Notes: generated by a model from the sequence alone, not told the origin. A stretch of DNA of 64,000 bases from Nymphaea colorata (GCF_008831285.2 NW_022204507.1:2960814-3024813); one strand, 5' to 3'; shown: positions 36,266 to 47,990, counted from the stretch's first letter. Made by a program: numbers and translations.

Positions 36266-36874
36266 AGTATGCATATGTTTAGGTGAGCAAAAACTTAACC
36301 ACCAACCACAGGAAAAGAAGTTCAAAGCCCGCTTACCATTCTCCCAAACTCTAACGTCTTAAGCTGTGTCCATACCAGCGCTGGTAGAGGTGCACCCTGC
36401 AACTTTACTTACTGCATCCCAGTACTTAACACATGAGGGCATGATGCTCATGAGAATCCAACTGGAGACTTGTCCCTTTATAATGCTTTAGCCTGACCAG
36501 GTATGCTACAACTATTGAGAAAGGGTTGCATATATATTAACTACGATGACTGAAATGACAGTTTTATATATCACTACTATATGTGCCCGCAGTTTTTGTG
36601 GTATTGAGTTCATGCATTAAACGTGCAAAGCAGTTTACGGTTAGCTTTACATGTATATATATACATGCACAAAACACAACACAACTGCTGTGGTCGGATA
36701 GAAAACAGCTGGCTAGAAGGGATTTAGGCTCGCAAATATTGAACTGGAATCATAACTTGCTCATTGCAAACCATGCATAACAATGAAGTGCAGGCGGTGG
36801 AGTTAACAGGTCTATTCCTTGTTACTGGTCTCCACCTAGCTGCTACCATATCTGCATCACATTTGCCATCACCA
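35864..36874. other. Copy A-specific 1-kb segment
   Basis: Copy B goes directly from CACATCA (ending 56,064) to TTTCACC. In copy A about 1,011 bp lie between these words, including a (TA)n run at 36,217-36,260. It is either an insertion in A or a deletion in B. The ends show no terminal repeats, and only CA is shared at the joint. Confidence 0.7.
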
Positions 36875-37618
36875 TTTCACCTTCTGAATTCTCCTTCATC
36901 TTCTTCTTCTTCTGGTTCAATATCTATCGCTACCGGAGGGTTCTAATACTTTTGCAGACCAGTTTTGCAGTTGAATGGTGACTCTGATTTTTTAGAGTCA
37001 TCTTCATTTAAGCAAAGCCGTTTGTTCTATCATGATAGACGTTAGCAAAAAAAGCAATGAAAAAATGGTGATAGACTTTTTGTCTTTTAATATTAGTTTT
37101 CATCATTTTATCCATGTTTTTCTCTCAACCATATATCTGTATTAGATGGAAGGAATTGGTTAGATGGCTGGGTGACTATAAATAGCTAGAGTCATCATTT
37201 ACTCACTCGCTCAATCTCTCTCTCTGTCTCTTATATATATATATATAGAAGTTGGCAAAAAAAAGACCACTTGGTAAGAGGGAAAAAACAAACCCATCAA
37301 AATTAATTTTTAAAATATTTGCTTTTACAATCTCACCGTATAAATATGATCTTAGAGAATAATTTTTTGTGCAACAAATATTTTTTCTTGCTTAAATAAT
37401 GTTTTCTTATTCATAAAAATGAACAACTCTTATAACATCAGAATTTTGGTAATAGAAGGATTAATTTTAAAAAGGAAAGTCTGGAACTAAAGCTTGATTT
37501 ATATTAAAGTAATGTTTATAAACACACTAGATGGTTCATTTATGAATACCAAAAGAAAAATCCTTGAATTTCAGCACACAATTAAGCAAGATTAGAAATA
37601 TTAATTAATCTACCAAAT

Positions 37619-37997
37619 TATGGATGATAAGTTTGTTGGGAACAGAGTAATGTTAAAGCAGCGGAAACAGCAGCACCTCTTCAGCCACGTCTTAGCAGCA
37701 GATTCTCACATGGCATCTCGCCCAAGAAGATGGCATCTGAAATTGATAGAGAAGAAGAGGAAGAAGAGAGATATGTTTACGGGTTTGCTTCTATGAAGCT
37801 CCGATTTAGGGTGATCAACATGTAACCCTAGATCAAAGAATAGCTGGGCATATATAGTGTTGCCTCATAGGTTTTCCCTTATCCCAGCGGGCGGTTACTG
37901 TTTGTGAGAGATTTATTGAATGTTAATTTCAATCTAATTTGAATAAACAGTTTTTCACTTCATCTTGTAACTGCAAGAAGGCCCACTTGCAGTTACA
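37619..37997 (-). repeat. Promoter-like module, single arm in copy A
   Basis: On the minus strand it runs from GTAACTGCAAGTGGGCC through a TATA-like ACTATATATGCCCAGC and a TAGGGTTAC to CTCTGTTCCCAACA, with a possible intron start (CCCGTAAAC) and end (TTTCAGATG). Ends of the TGT...ACA kind suggest an LTR. The same unit forms both arms of the palindrome at 56.75-57.48 kb. In copy A only one arm and a 13-bp stub of the other remain. Confidence 0.6.
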
Positions 37998-38030
37998 AAT
38001 TCAAATAAGCCAATATAAGTCTCTAAATAT

Positions 38031-40180
38031 CTTCCAAAAGCTAAGTTGGATTCCTTGACGCTCAAAAGTTGATAATGCAGTCGCAGATGATATACTTCAA
38101 AAGGCATAACTTACCTGTGTAGGACTGGTTTCTATTCTTCCAAGTTGCGAGACGACTGTTAGCTTTTCCTCACAGAGGCCCAACCAATAATTTCCTTGGC
38201 CATTGAGGTTAGGACAACAGTTTAATTATAAGATTGGTCCAAACGTTTCACCTGAAATTTAATCTCTGGTGCTGAACTTATGGCTGTCCATAAATGAGAT
38301 AGATTAGTATCGATCCAAATCTGCATCATCTCAAAGGTAAAGAAAAAAAATTTCTCTAGCCTTGGTTAAGAATTGGACTCTTATTTGGACCCAAGTATGG
38401 TTGTTGAATCATGTTGTACAATATTTCAATTTCGATCTTTTACATTTTAAATTTATATTAGTGATATCGGGGATATTGTTGTGTTTGGATCCATGCTACT
38501 ATAATCTGAATCCTTATATTCATCTGAATCTTTATATTCATATAGCATTAGTGATTGGATCTATTTATTTCTTTAAATGCACCTTATATATTACTTAGAT
38601 TCATATTTGAATATGTATACTTAGATATATTGTTAAACAACCATATCTTGTTTATATTAGATCCAAACATATTACATTATTTGTTTACTTGTGGAACCAA
38701 CAACGCTAATACGCTACTAAATATGGTCCTCTTTGGTGAATTTGATTTCACTATTTGCCATGAGGTGTATGATAACACTCTTGGATATAATGATATCCAC
38801 AATAATTTTGATCCATATCGATATCTTTGGAGATATATACTACATGTCAAAATGCAGATCTAGAAATTGAGTAATATGTTTGTACATGCAAATGTAGTCG
38901 GTACCCAACGATCGAAAAAAGGGTCTATGGTGTTTTTATGCATGAGCAGAAATTGTCTGAAGAATGCAAATATTTTTGTCCTATTAATTATTAAGTTTGG
39001 TCTATTGGATACTTGGGATAAACAATCAGATAATGAACTAACTGTAGATTAGTTTAGTAATGAACCAACTGAAGTTTATTAGTGAATTCAATAATCATCT
39101 TATGGATCAATTTTTGGATTAGTTAGGAAAATAACCAACTAAGTTTGATTCCTCTATTTTTCATATGATAATAAGTTACAAATGTCTAGATTTCCTTGGC
39201 TATGCTTGAATTGTTATTTATGCATTTCTTAGTGGATCTACATGTTGACCTTGACAAAATAAATGGTAAATCTAACCGGATGTCAATAAGTGATAAATTC
39301 ACACGTGATAACATGGATATTAGCAGTTGTATACGAAAATTGTCTCCATATGTGAGTTAAATCTTTCATACAAGGGTACATTAATAAAGATAATACAAAA
39401 TAAAAATCCCCATACAATTTAAAACAGTCTTTGAGATCAATGTTTTAAAGTCATAATAACCATTGGGTATGTTGCCAATCTAATTATATAATTGTGTGAA
39501 TGTTTGGAAAGTGGGAGCCTACTTGAATATTGCTGTTATATGATTACATATTTGGAACTCCGCCTGCTAAGAGTTATTTTGCGTAAGAATGGCTGTCTTG
39601 TTGAAGGACAACCAAAAGTGAATATACCCTTTAGTTAGACTATTGTTTGATGCATTTGTTATTGTGTGCAAAACTAGAAGGCAAAAGAGAATCCAGGTTG
39701 CAATCTTATGACCAAGTGAGAGATGTTGGGTTGCGGCCATGAACCAGACTCATGATCTCATCCACTATGAGGTTGGTTACAAGCTCTTACAACATCTGAA
39801 AAGATTATTACGTATTAGCCTTATAACTGCCTAGTTGGGCATACAAGGAATTCAAGGAAGGCAGATATAATGCCCAACATTCAGTTTATGCTAAGGTAGC
39901 CTATGTATTGGCTCAGGTAGCTCCTTGAAGCAAACTTGAAAAATCCTTCAATCATACCATTTCTTTTCCTATTTTATATGTCTCTCTATCTCTGCGCTGA
40001 TGCGTTGTTGTGTTGTTTGTTGCTGGTTCAAAGTAGCATGTTGATGCTTTGTGTTGTGATCTTGGGTAGAACCACAAAGTTCCATCAAAGAACAATCAGT
40101 ATATGCTTCACTGATATCGCAGATGCTCTCCAATCCAATGTATTTCAAAGGGAAAAGCACACACCCAGCTACTCTTGCCA
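38031..40180. other. Right part of copy A, no gene
   Basis: It matches 61,160-63,320. Long AT-rich frames (38,362-39,052) exist in both copies but are interrupted differently and contain AATCTG-type repeat, so they are not supported as genes. A minus-strand piece with an intron-donor-like CAGGTAAGTT near 38,110-38,215 is noted without a gene model. Confidence 0.5.
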
Positions 40181-40191
40181 TTCAACTGACC

Positions 40192-40387
40192 CAGAAATGC
40201 ATGGAAGGATACTTGAGATGACATGTGAGACCATGTTCGCATCAACGTTGAACAATTCGATTCCACAATGTTCCCAAATACATTCTTCAATGTTCCCAAA
40301 ATTGGGAATATTGTGGAACAAAATTGTTCATAGTTGATTCAAAGACAGCCTCAAATGTCTTTTTTAGTATATTTCCATGCATTTTTG
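40192..40387. repeat. Long imperfect hairpin, copy A
   Basis: Left arm 40,192-40,277 and right arm 40,302-40,387 are largely complementary. CATCAACGTTGAACAATT pairs with AATTGTTCATAGTTGAT, TTCCACAATGTTCCCAA with TTGGGAATATTGTGGAA, and AAATGCATGGAA with TTCCATGCATTT. The loop is 24 nt. The size fits either a foldback MITE or a plant microRNA-type precursor. The hairpin is kept in copy B. Confidence 0.8.
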
Positions 40388-40730
40388 CGCATGGTTGGCA
40401 AACTCGGCGATCCACCTCGAGCATGTGAAACCACATAGTCTCTCCAGGCTCCACCCCTAAACTATTAGTTGTTCTATGTAATTTACATTATAAATAGAAC
40501 CAGTTAAAAATAGATGATAAATGGATTCGAGGGTATCCACTTATGCCGTTTTCATTCTCCAGATATTGCATTTGATCATCCATTGTTTGGAAATAATGAC
40601 TTGACACTCCAAACTTTTCATATTACAAGATTTTCCATATTTGATCATGAAATGGGGTTTGACTGATGAATTAAGTAAATTAAAATTGACCATGCAAAAG
40701 TCAGCACAGGCTATAAATCTTTTGTTCGTA

Positions 40731-40805
40731 TGTATGATTGATTGATAGAAGAATAGTTGCCTTTTAGGTGCCTGTATGATTGATTGATAGAAGAATAGTT
40801 GCCTT
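40731..40805 (+). repeat. 42-bp tandem duplication
   Basis: TGTATGATTGATTGATAG at 40,731 recurs at 40,773, with the following AAGAATAGTTGCCTT in both. It lies just past the right end of copy A. Confidence 0.85.
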
Positions 40806-40934
40806 GGCCTTCTTGAATTTATCTTTTGTTTGCATTGCATTAGATGTACTCTTCTTTCAAATTTTTAAAGACGCAATTATTTTATCAAGTCTGTAGGACA
40901 ACAGCCATGAGTCATATTCCTTCGTCCCATAATT

Positions 40935-41180
40935 GTGAGGGGGCCCACTTGCAGTTACGAGATAAACTTTGCAAAAAAGGTTTTCAAACTGAGAATTTTC
41001 ATTCTAAACAAATTTTGGTTTTCCATTATCTGTTCCTTATATCTCTCATAACCCTAACTGCACACTGGGCGAATGAGAAAACCTATGAGGCTGGTTATAT
41101 AAGCCCTGCAATACTCAAAATTAGGGTTCAATCAGAAGATTACCCTGTTTTTGTGCCTCATTGAAGCAAACTCGTAAAGA
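40935..41180 (+). repeat. Promoter-like module, third diverged copy
   Basis: GGGCCCACTTGCAGTTACGA, then CACTGGGCGAATGAGAAAACC TATGAGG in two parts, GTTATATAAGCCCTGC (TATA box), TAGGGTT, and GCCTCATTGAAG with CTCGTAAA follow the same order as in the right arm of the 57-kb palindrome. Distances are similar but intervening sequence has diverged. GGGCCC and TAGGGTT resemble site II and telo-box elements of growth-related plant promoters. No downstream gene is evident. Confidence 0.55.
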
Positions 41181-41379
41181 TTGGTTTTCAGGTCAAAGTG
41201 TTGACTCGGTAATTTGGATGGGTTAGATTATAAATTTTTATACTACATTTTTTCTATAAGTACATGTAGAAAGTAAGTCTCTCAGGACTCCATGTTTGAT
41301 TTCTTCCAACTAAAATTGAATGACATGGAATATGAGTATTAGTACATAATTAGTAACTTAAGAAATAACATTTAGCATT

Positions 41380-41930
41380 TAGCAATGCATGATGCAATTA
41401 GGTGACATTCCCAACAGACTCGGCAAGCCCCAACTCCTGAACTCATAAATGGATGCAGAAATATTAAGTATTTATTTGTACATGACTCCAATAGATGAGA
41501 GGGAGTTACATGCATGGCTGTGCATGGTGTACAGCATTTAGGGCACCACAATTGTACCCCTGGCCTTGTTTTGTGAGTGCGTGTCGTGCACGTGAACTTA
41601 TATACAATGCAAATGTGTAAAGACCTGTGCATTTAACCAGGTTCACTAGCAACTATCTCCTTGATTTCGTTCTTCACTCAAGACCCTGTCTAGACATGTT
41701 CAGAAATCTATACATATCAATAATTCAGCTATTTATAATCGCAGTAGATTTATAATGGATGAAATATGCTCATGTATGCTTTATTAATTGAAAGCTCTCG
41801 TCTACGTAAACCAGTGGAAGTTCTCCTTCATCATTGTCGAGCGAGCACCTGCATGATGCAGGAAAAGCAAAAATTTCAATTTGCAAGATGAAGTTCCGAA
41901 GCGGGAAGGGAGCAGTGGAAGAATTCAGAT
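41380..41930. other. No gene seen
   Basis: AT-rich, with short unsupported frames on both strands. Words around CTGTGCAT-GTGCACGT near 41,518-41,596 resemble part of the copy B insert at 56.4 kb. Confidence 0.5.
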
Positions 41931-41939
41931 CAATGATGC

Positions 41940-42125
41940 TTACGTTACAGGAGGAAATTCAGCGAATAGCTGCTTCATTTGCCACCTATTGTGGACTGAA
42001 ACCTTGATTTCTCGAACCCCTGTGACAATGATAATGTCGTCCAATGCCTCTATAATGGTTGGATTGTTAATGTCTGAATCCACAAGCTCAAAACAGTTAG
42101 GACCATTCTGCTTACGCATATCCAA
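41940..42125 (-). CDS. Possible exon of an unrecognised minus-strand gene
   Basis: The minus frame encodes NGPNCFELVDSDINNPTIIE, then ALDDIIIVTGVREIKVSVHN and RWQMKQLFAEFPPVT before a stop (TAA). Composition and mixed hydrophilic-hydrophobic pattern are protein-like, in contrast with most open frames here. A splice-acceptor-like TAAGCAG precedes NGPN. It could be the last exon of the gene starting at 43.5 kb, but the phases do not join directly, so another exon would be needed. Family unknown. Confidence 0.35.
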   Translation of the reverse strand: MDMRKQNGPNCFELVDSDINNPTIIEALDDIIIVTGVREIKVSVHNRWQMKQLFAEFPPVT

Positions 42126-43183
42126 CAGTTATCAAACTCCACATATACGCGATAACTGAATAGCAATAAACTTGTTCTTTTGGCTGCCAGGTCAACCTAT
42201 TGACTATGCCGGAAAATGAGTGCTAGCACGAGCTGTTCAGAACAGCAGTATACCGGTTCACAACCTAAACAATAAGTTTCACAATTGAATCCAAAACATT
42301 CTACCTTCTATTAACTATGCTTTATTTATAGTTAATTCGATGGATGAGAAAGGAAAATATCTATAAATTGAATTCTTCCAAGATCATCATCATACTTGTT
42401 AGAATATTAGTGGAATAACCATATCAAAAAAGGATGAAACAGACGAAGATAGAGAGGGGCTCTGTCGAGCTTTCTCAGTCAAACCCAATGGGGTCAGAAC
42501 TGGCTGGATTTTGCACTCGAGCTAGATGGGGGGTCATTCCTGCACCTTGTAAAATGGTGTGAATATCTCAGGATTTCACTCTTGCATCCAGACTTGGGTG
42601 CGTAACTATATAAGATAACTGTGTCCAGTAAACATATGGATCTCCAACAACTGTTCGAGTATCGTCAGATACATTTCTCTAGGGCCTTTCCACTTTCCTG
42701 GCTAGTGTGCTATTGAAGATTTACCAAGTACTATAGCTGTTCTTGCTCAGATTGGGTGCGTTTGGGAAATTGGTAACAAAAGCTGATTGTAGCATGCAGA
42801 AATATTACTAAATATAAGTAAAAAGATCTCTCTCTCCCTCTCTCTTTCTCTGTCTAAGTGATGGGAATCACAACAGGTCAGGCTGGGTTTCTTGTATTGA
42901 CCACGTCATCTTGAAGAATATTGTCCTGATTGTATTGAAGAGTGGTGATCTGGAAGTAAGGGTGCCATTGTAGCAGCTAATTTGTCCTGTTCTTGTCTTC
43001 CCCTCTTCCTCTTATTATTTTCATTTAAGAAATTTGACATTTTCATGGAAACAACTCTCTCTCTCTCTGAATCGAAATACCCGTACACTCTTATTATTTT
43101 CGTTGAAGAAAATTGGCATTTTGAAGGAAGCAAAACAATGCATGTTTGTTCTTGAGATCCAAATAAAAGTTCAAGTGTCTTAC

Positions 43184-43510
43184 CTACAGGTTTCTTGGTG
43201 CAGCGAAGGGCATCATTAGCATACTCAATCCATACACAAGGTTCTTTCCCCCAGATATCGAGGTCTTTATTAAAGCGAGCAGTGACTGCAAAACAAGTCC
43301 AACCAAAGAAGCAGTTGAACCTATCACTGGTCAAAAACCTTGAATAACAAGAAGAAGGAGGAGGAGAACAAGAAAGAAATCATGATGCAAAGTTGATGAA
43401 GATAACGACCTGTGATAATAGCACTTGGTGATACAGATATGAAACAGAGCAAGCGGACAGATTATGGTACCTGTTAACTTCACCTTCTGCCCATCGATCC
43501 CATTATGCAT
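43184..43510 (-). CDS. Possible start of a minus-strand gene, two exons
   Basis: An ATG at 43,510 opens a 40-nt coding exon to 43,471 (MHNGIDGQKVKLT), followed by a GT donor. The acceptor TTTTGCAG leads into 43,285-43,184. There the phase fits and the reading continues VTARFNKDLDIWGKEPCVWI then EYANDALRCTKKPV, ending at a CTGTAG/GTAAGA donor. A TATA box on the same strand lies about 100 bp upstream. The next exon is uncertain. A charged frame (MKMSNFLNENNKRKRGRQEQ at about 42,950-43,050) and the 41.94-42.13 kb exon are candidates. I do not recognise the family. The alternative is an old gene fragment. Confidence 0.4.
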
Positions 43511-43608
43511 GGTTGTGGTGAAGAATTTAGGACCCTTGTTCAAATGTTTACGTAAAATCCTTCTTGCTAGCTGCTGCCTGTGCAACCACAGTGGTTGTAT
43601 GTGCACAC

Positions 43609-43615
43609 TTATATA
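43609..43615 (-). promoter_or_regulatory. TATA box of the minus-strand gene
   Basis: The minus strand reads CTATATAAG, about 100 nt before the proposed ATG at 43,510. The expected transcription start is about 30 nt below, near 43,580. Confidence 0.4.
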
Positions 43616-44635
43616 GACATAGAGTTAAACCACAAACTGCTTTGCACACTAACTTGGTGAATGAAGTCAAGTCTACGACAAAAACTGCGGGCACTGCGTG
43701 TCAAGGGGCCCTTGCCTGGAAGTTTGACATTGTCAAGGAGGCGAGCTATCCACTGCAGGACCAGTGAGCATGGCCCAGCCTCACTCCTTGAGATCATGCA
43801 TGAATCTTTCTCTGTTACTTAAGGAATTAAGAAATAAAATGCGAGAAAATTTCAGAAACATTACTTCAATTAATTAAGAATTGGCTATAATGAATGCCTT
43901 TTACTTAGAAGCTATTTAGCCAATCAATAGTTAGAAGCATACGATCTTTAAATTTGGTTTTTCTAGCAACAGAGTTAAAGTATTTCTGACAGTGGATCAA
44001 AATCGTATTACCTGAACATGATCCGGCAAAATGCGAAGGCATCGATTATGAACTAATTTCAAATTCATTAGGTCTATCTAAAGAACCGGAGCACTTCATT
44101 CGATCAAACTAGATCAACAAGCGGGCCAGATTTGGGTGATTATTTTTTAGGATATCTCATGAGGGTGGATCCGAATAACCTATATGGCATTTTTTTCCGA
44201 TTAACATTTGCTTCTTTTAGGTTATGAGTTTGACACTAGTTTCCATTTTCTCGACCTTAGCTAGCAATCTCACACTGACAATTACACATCACAAATCGCT
44301 TGGTTTCGTCACAGCTTGATGGGTTCCGTATATGAACATTTCATAATCCGATTGGGTCGATGAAAAACCTAGATTAAGTTGATCATATGTTGGAGTTTAA
44401 TAGTGTTTTTATAATATGCAAAAATGAATGGCACTTATAGCATTAACATTTTATTAGCAGAAAAGTCTGCATTTTTCATAAAAGCAGCTTAAATGAAACA
44501 TGTTTTATATCAAAATATTTTTTGTAAAAATATTTGTATATTTTACATTTTTATTTAAAATAATTTTTTATAAGAACTTAAGGAGTCTGGTTTTAATCCC
44601 TGACCTAATGTTGTGGGATCAGCCAATTACTCAAC

Positions 44636-44643
44636 TCTCTCTC

Positions 44644-44699
<56 letters not shown>

Positions 44700-44779
44700 A
44701 TTATATGTGTATATGTATATATATACATATATATATATATGTGCATATACATCTATATATACATATACACATATATATA

Positions 44780-44837
<58 letters not shown>

Positions 44838-44866
44838 TATATATGTATATATAGATATATATATTA
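44636..44866. repeat. (CT)n followed by a long TA-rich microsatellite
   Basis: A (CT)n run passes into TA repeats interrupted by regular TATACA/TGTATA words for over 170 bp. The same CT-then-TA order occurs at 15,138-15,180, 37,208-37,245 and 45,118-45,163. Confidence 0.9.
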
Positions 44867-45117
44867 GGTCTCAACTCATTAGGTTAGGGGAAAAATCAGA
44901 TGGCTATTAAGTGCAATGACTATAGTGTATTTGAACGGTTTATTTTACGTCAAAATTCTGATGATGGAGAAATCTCTATCTTGCTTAAACACAACTTAAA
45001 CCAAACCATGTTTCTTATCAAATTAGTTTTTCTTTTTGTTTAAAACATTTTTAGCAACAAATTAAACGGTTTTATTTTTATCCATGACGTAACGGTTTGG
45101 GGTCTACCAATTTCCTT

Positions 45118-45163
45118 CTCTCACTCTCTCTCTCTCTCTCTCTTTATATATATATATATATAG
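45118..45163. repeat. (CT)n(TA)n compound microsatellite
   Basis: CT repeats run directly into TA repeats. The sequence before it (tgggatcagccaatt-like and ggtctaccaattt) resembles that before the 44.6-kb tract, so both may be ends of the same element family. Confidence 0.8.
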
Positions 45164-45169
45164 CCTTTG

Positions 45170-46180
45170 ATTTTAAAGGATGGTAATGACTAAGTTGAAA
45201 AAAAAGAAACTAAGCTGTATTTTAATGAAAGGGGAATACCCTTTAAGAAAAAGGATGTTGATTAAGGAAATTGATTTATTCCCTCCTATGAGTGGTATTT
45301 TTGTCTCTAGAAAATAAAACTTGGTTTTTATTTTTTCAACTTCATCTCAAACATCTCGCCTCCTTAAAATCCATGGCTCACACGGTATCCATCTAATCAA
45401 GTATAATAGGGTTTGGTAGATATATCTATAGAAAAGTTGAATAGTGATTTTAGCTATTGAGAGAAAACAAGGAGAAAATTTTGAGAGACATATTCGCTAT
45501 ACAGTATTAATGAACATTTTTTATAACCAAAGTCACAATTGACTCACCGCGATTGGCATATACCTATGTTGTTTGAATCGCGATTCAAATATGCCAAACC
45601 AATTTGGGTGGGCCATTGCTGTGTGTTACTTAATGCTCATTTTTGTATTAATATTATTTTACAGATTTTGGGCTTTTCTTCATATGCTTATTTTTTTATC
45701 CAAAAAATAAAATTCACATGTTTCAGCTGACCGATTCAGCAGCCTCACCGATTCGATGGGTTATCCTTTCTTTTTCCAGTACGAATTCTGAACACTTAAT
45801 TGGTAAGTTCGTTGCAGGGTGAATTAAATGTTCCAACATCAAATTAACTCGTTATGCAGTCACATTGCAGAGCCTCTGGCTACGTGGCAGTATCATTAGA
45901 AAATGAAGCTCTAACGCTAGCTGGAAAATTAATCCCCACAGTTTCCAAAGATTATAAAGAAGCCTAGTTCTAGTTAAGGAAGAAGAAATTTTTCACTTGT
46001 ACATGCACAAAGAGAAAACAACCACTGACTCAACAGTAGTTGGTACTTTGATATTCCAATTCTAGTGCTGGCAAAGTAAAGATTGTCACAGGGACATGCC
46101 ATTTAACTTCCCTAACCATTTACATGCCACTTTCTGAAGTCCATAAAATCGTGTTGGTCCTTCCCCAGTCTCTAGGATGG
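45170..46180. other. No gene seen
   Basis: AT-rich sequence with short unsupported frames and no recognisable repeat. Confidence 0.5.
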
Positions 46181-46934
46181 GCTGGGAATTGGAACGTTTA
46201 TCCACCTACCTAGCTCTTACATAATTGAGGGTGAGCATCAGAATTTCACAATAGGCTTGGAGTACAATGTGGTGCTAAAAAAATGAACCAAAACCAATCT
46301 CTGATATCTTAATCGCATATTTATGCAATTGAAATAAATATGCGTCAAAAAATGATTTGGCAAACTGACAAGTGTCCAGGATTTCCCAAATATTCATATC
46401 CTTTGTAGGTCATGTGTAGGACAAAATTTTAAATTATTTGAAAAAGATAATGATTTTGGGTGTGGTACTTGTGAAACTCCTATTCTCAAACTTCTGCAAA
46501 CATGAGGAAAATACTCCTTTTGATTCATATTCTTGTTCACTGGATGATCTTATAGCCAGTAAAAGCAATTGGTGGCCAAATATGATCTCACTTTCAAACC
46601 AGAAGGTTACAGATTCTCCAATAGCTAATTTCCACTGGAAACCCAATTTTTAAACATGCAAAATTTGAAAATTAGAATGCTGACATGTGATCCACATTAT
46701 CGGGTGCCCAAGAACACTTTCTAAGGCAAAATCAAATTAATAGAACACATGCACTCCGATGCACAATGGGTAATATGTGATGAAAGTTAATGCAAAAAAT
46801 TAAAAACGTGTGCAGCTGCTTTTATGAAGAAGGTCAAGGGTTCAACTTTTGGGTTCCCCAATAATTCCATCGTATGACAAGTGCCCCCTTCACCTTGCCT
46901 ATTTTAATTTTCAGTTTTTTGTTTTTAATGCATA

Positions 46935-47006
46935 TGTCAATTATAACCATAGTGGAATCACCAAGAGTCATGTCAATTATGGTTATAGTGGAATCACCAA
47001 GAGTCA
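46935..47006 (+). repeat. 36-bp tandem duplication
   Basis: TGTCAATTAT followed by a variable base pair and AGTGGAATCACC AAGAGTCA occurs twice in tandem. Confidence 0.85.
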
Positions 47007-47486
47007 TGTCATTTATTTTTCTGTTTTTTTTGTCATGTATATATATATGGCCCTTTGGGTCAGCCAAAAGTGTTTAAGAAAGGCTTTCAAGTGTGCTCAA
47101 AGAGTCCTATTGTGGTGTGCTTAATCTTTGCTGCCTTGTGTCATGCCTTGTGACCACTTGTAGAAACAAGTGCTGGACTAGTGTATGTGTTGTTCTAGTG
47201 TTGTATGTTGTGTCATTCACAGGAACACAAGAAGAGGACGTGCAGCCTGGTCATTCCTGTGGCAAACAATAGGACTACCTACAAGATTTTGATCTCCTTA
47301 TTGCTCACATGTTTCCCAGCAATTATTGACTTGAAATTAGACTCGAATATTGCTCTTTCTAACAGAGACCGAACAAGGAGAACTGCAGGTACAATTAACA
47401 TAGAAATGAAATATGATGGACCTAAAGTATGCAAAACTTCATTTCTTTTTTTCCTTCACAGCATTTCTGCTCCCAAAAGTGTTCAA

Positions 47487-47762
47487 ATGTCATATTACCC
47501 ATTGCAGGAAAGTGGTCAACAACCAACTCCTCCTCCACCCTCACCTCCTACCAAAGATGCAGATCAGCCTTCCAAGAAGACTTTTAAGAAACATGAACCA
47601 AGTAATACGGATTCAGGTGCAAGTGCAGCAGGGGCTGGGGCAAGTGTTCATCAGTCTTCTAAGCAGCCTCCTAAGAAACAAAGTCACACGGATGGAGGTG
47701 CAAGTGCAGCTGGGGCACACGCACATCAGCCTTCTAAGAAACACGAACCAAGGCACATGTAG
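47487..47762 (+). CDS. Hypothetical low-complexity protein (91 aa)
   Basis: The ATG at 47,487 opens MSYYPLQESGQQPTPPPPSP, followed by repeats of the kind SKK..KKHEP..TDSGASAAGA and ends RHM, TAG at 47,760-47,762. About 26-residue units (KKHEPSNTDSGASAAGAGAS, KKQSHTDGGASAAGAHAHQP) make it proline-, lysine- and alanine-rich and probably disordered. CCATTGCAG just after the start looks like a splice acceptor, so the true coding start may lie in an upstream exon, with the exon starting at GAAAGTGG. A paralogue lies at 59.88-60.26 kb, where the ATG is ATT. No function can be assigned. Confidence 0.35.
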   Translation: MSYYPLQESGQQPTPPPPSPPTKDADQPSKKTFKKHEPSNTDSGASAAGAGASVHQSSKQPPKKQSHTDGGASAAGAHAHQPSKKHEPRHM

Positions 47763-47962
47763 GTGCAGGTACCAGTGCAGGTGTGGGGCAACGGGCTCAG
47801 GCATAGCAAATTTGAAAAGCATGGGACAAGGGCAAGGGTATCTATATATGTGTGTGTGTTGCAAGGGTGTGTTCCTATAATATTATGTGTGTGTCTGTGT
47901 GTGTGTGTAGTAGGGTGTCTTGTGTTTGTGCCTACATAAATAAGTAAATAAATAAATAAAAT

Positions 47963-47990
47963 GTATATATATATATATATATATATATAA
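47963..47990. repeat. (TA)n microsatellite
   Basis: Uninterrupted TA run after an AAATAAATAAATAAAT stretch. The paralogous segment near 61.13 kb also has a TA run. Confidence 0.8.

Larger units (their letters stand above)
28886..40717 (+). repeat. Segmental duplication, copy A
   Basis: The block aligns in the same orientation with 49,031-63,870. Anchors include 29,396 with 49,181, 37,607 with 56,741, 38,031 with 61,160 and 40,568 with 63,721. Long stretches differ by only scattered substitutions. Copy A has its own insertions at 29,026-29,393 and 35,864-36,874 and lacks the 57.1-61.16 kb block of copy B. Homology ends on the right exactly at CTATAAA (40,711-40,717). Confidence 0.92.

Noticed and set aside
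38110-38215. Minus-strand exon-like piece ending in CAGGTAAGTT
   Set aside because: One copy has a stop in the frame, and no neighbouring exon or homologue could be found.
38362-39052. Long hydrophobic AT-rich frames, also in copy B at 61.7-62.2 kb
   Set aside because: Composition reflects AT-rich repeat DNA with AATCTG words. Stops differ between the copies.
44500-44910. Tyr/Ile-rich open frames
   Set aside because: They are translations of the TA microsatellite.
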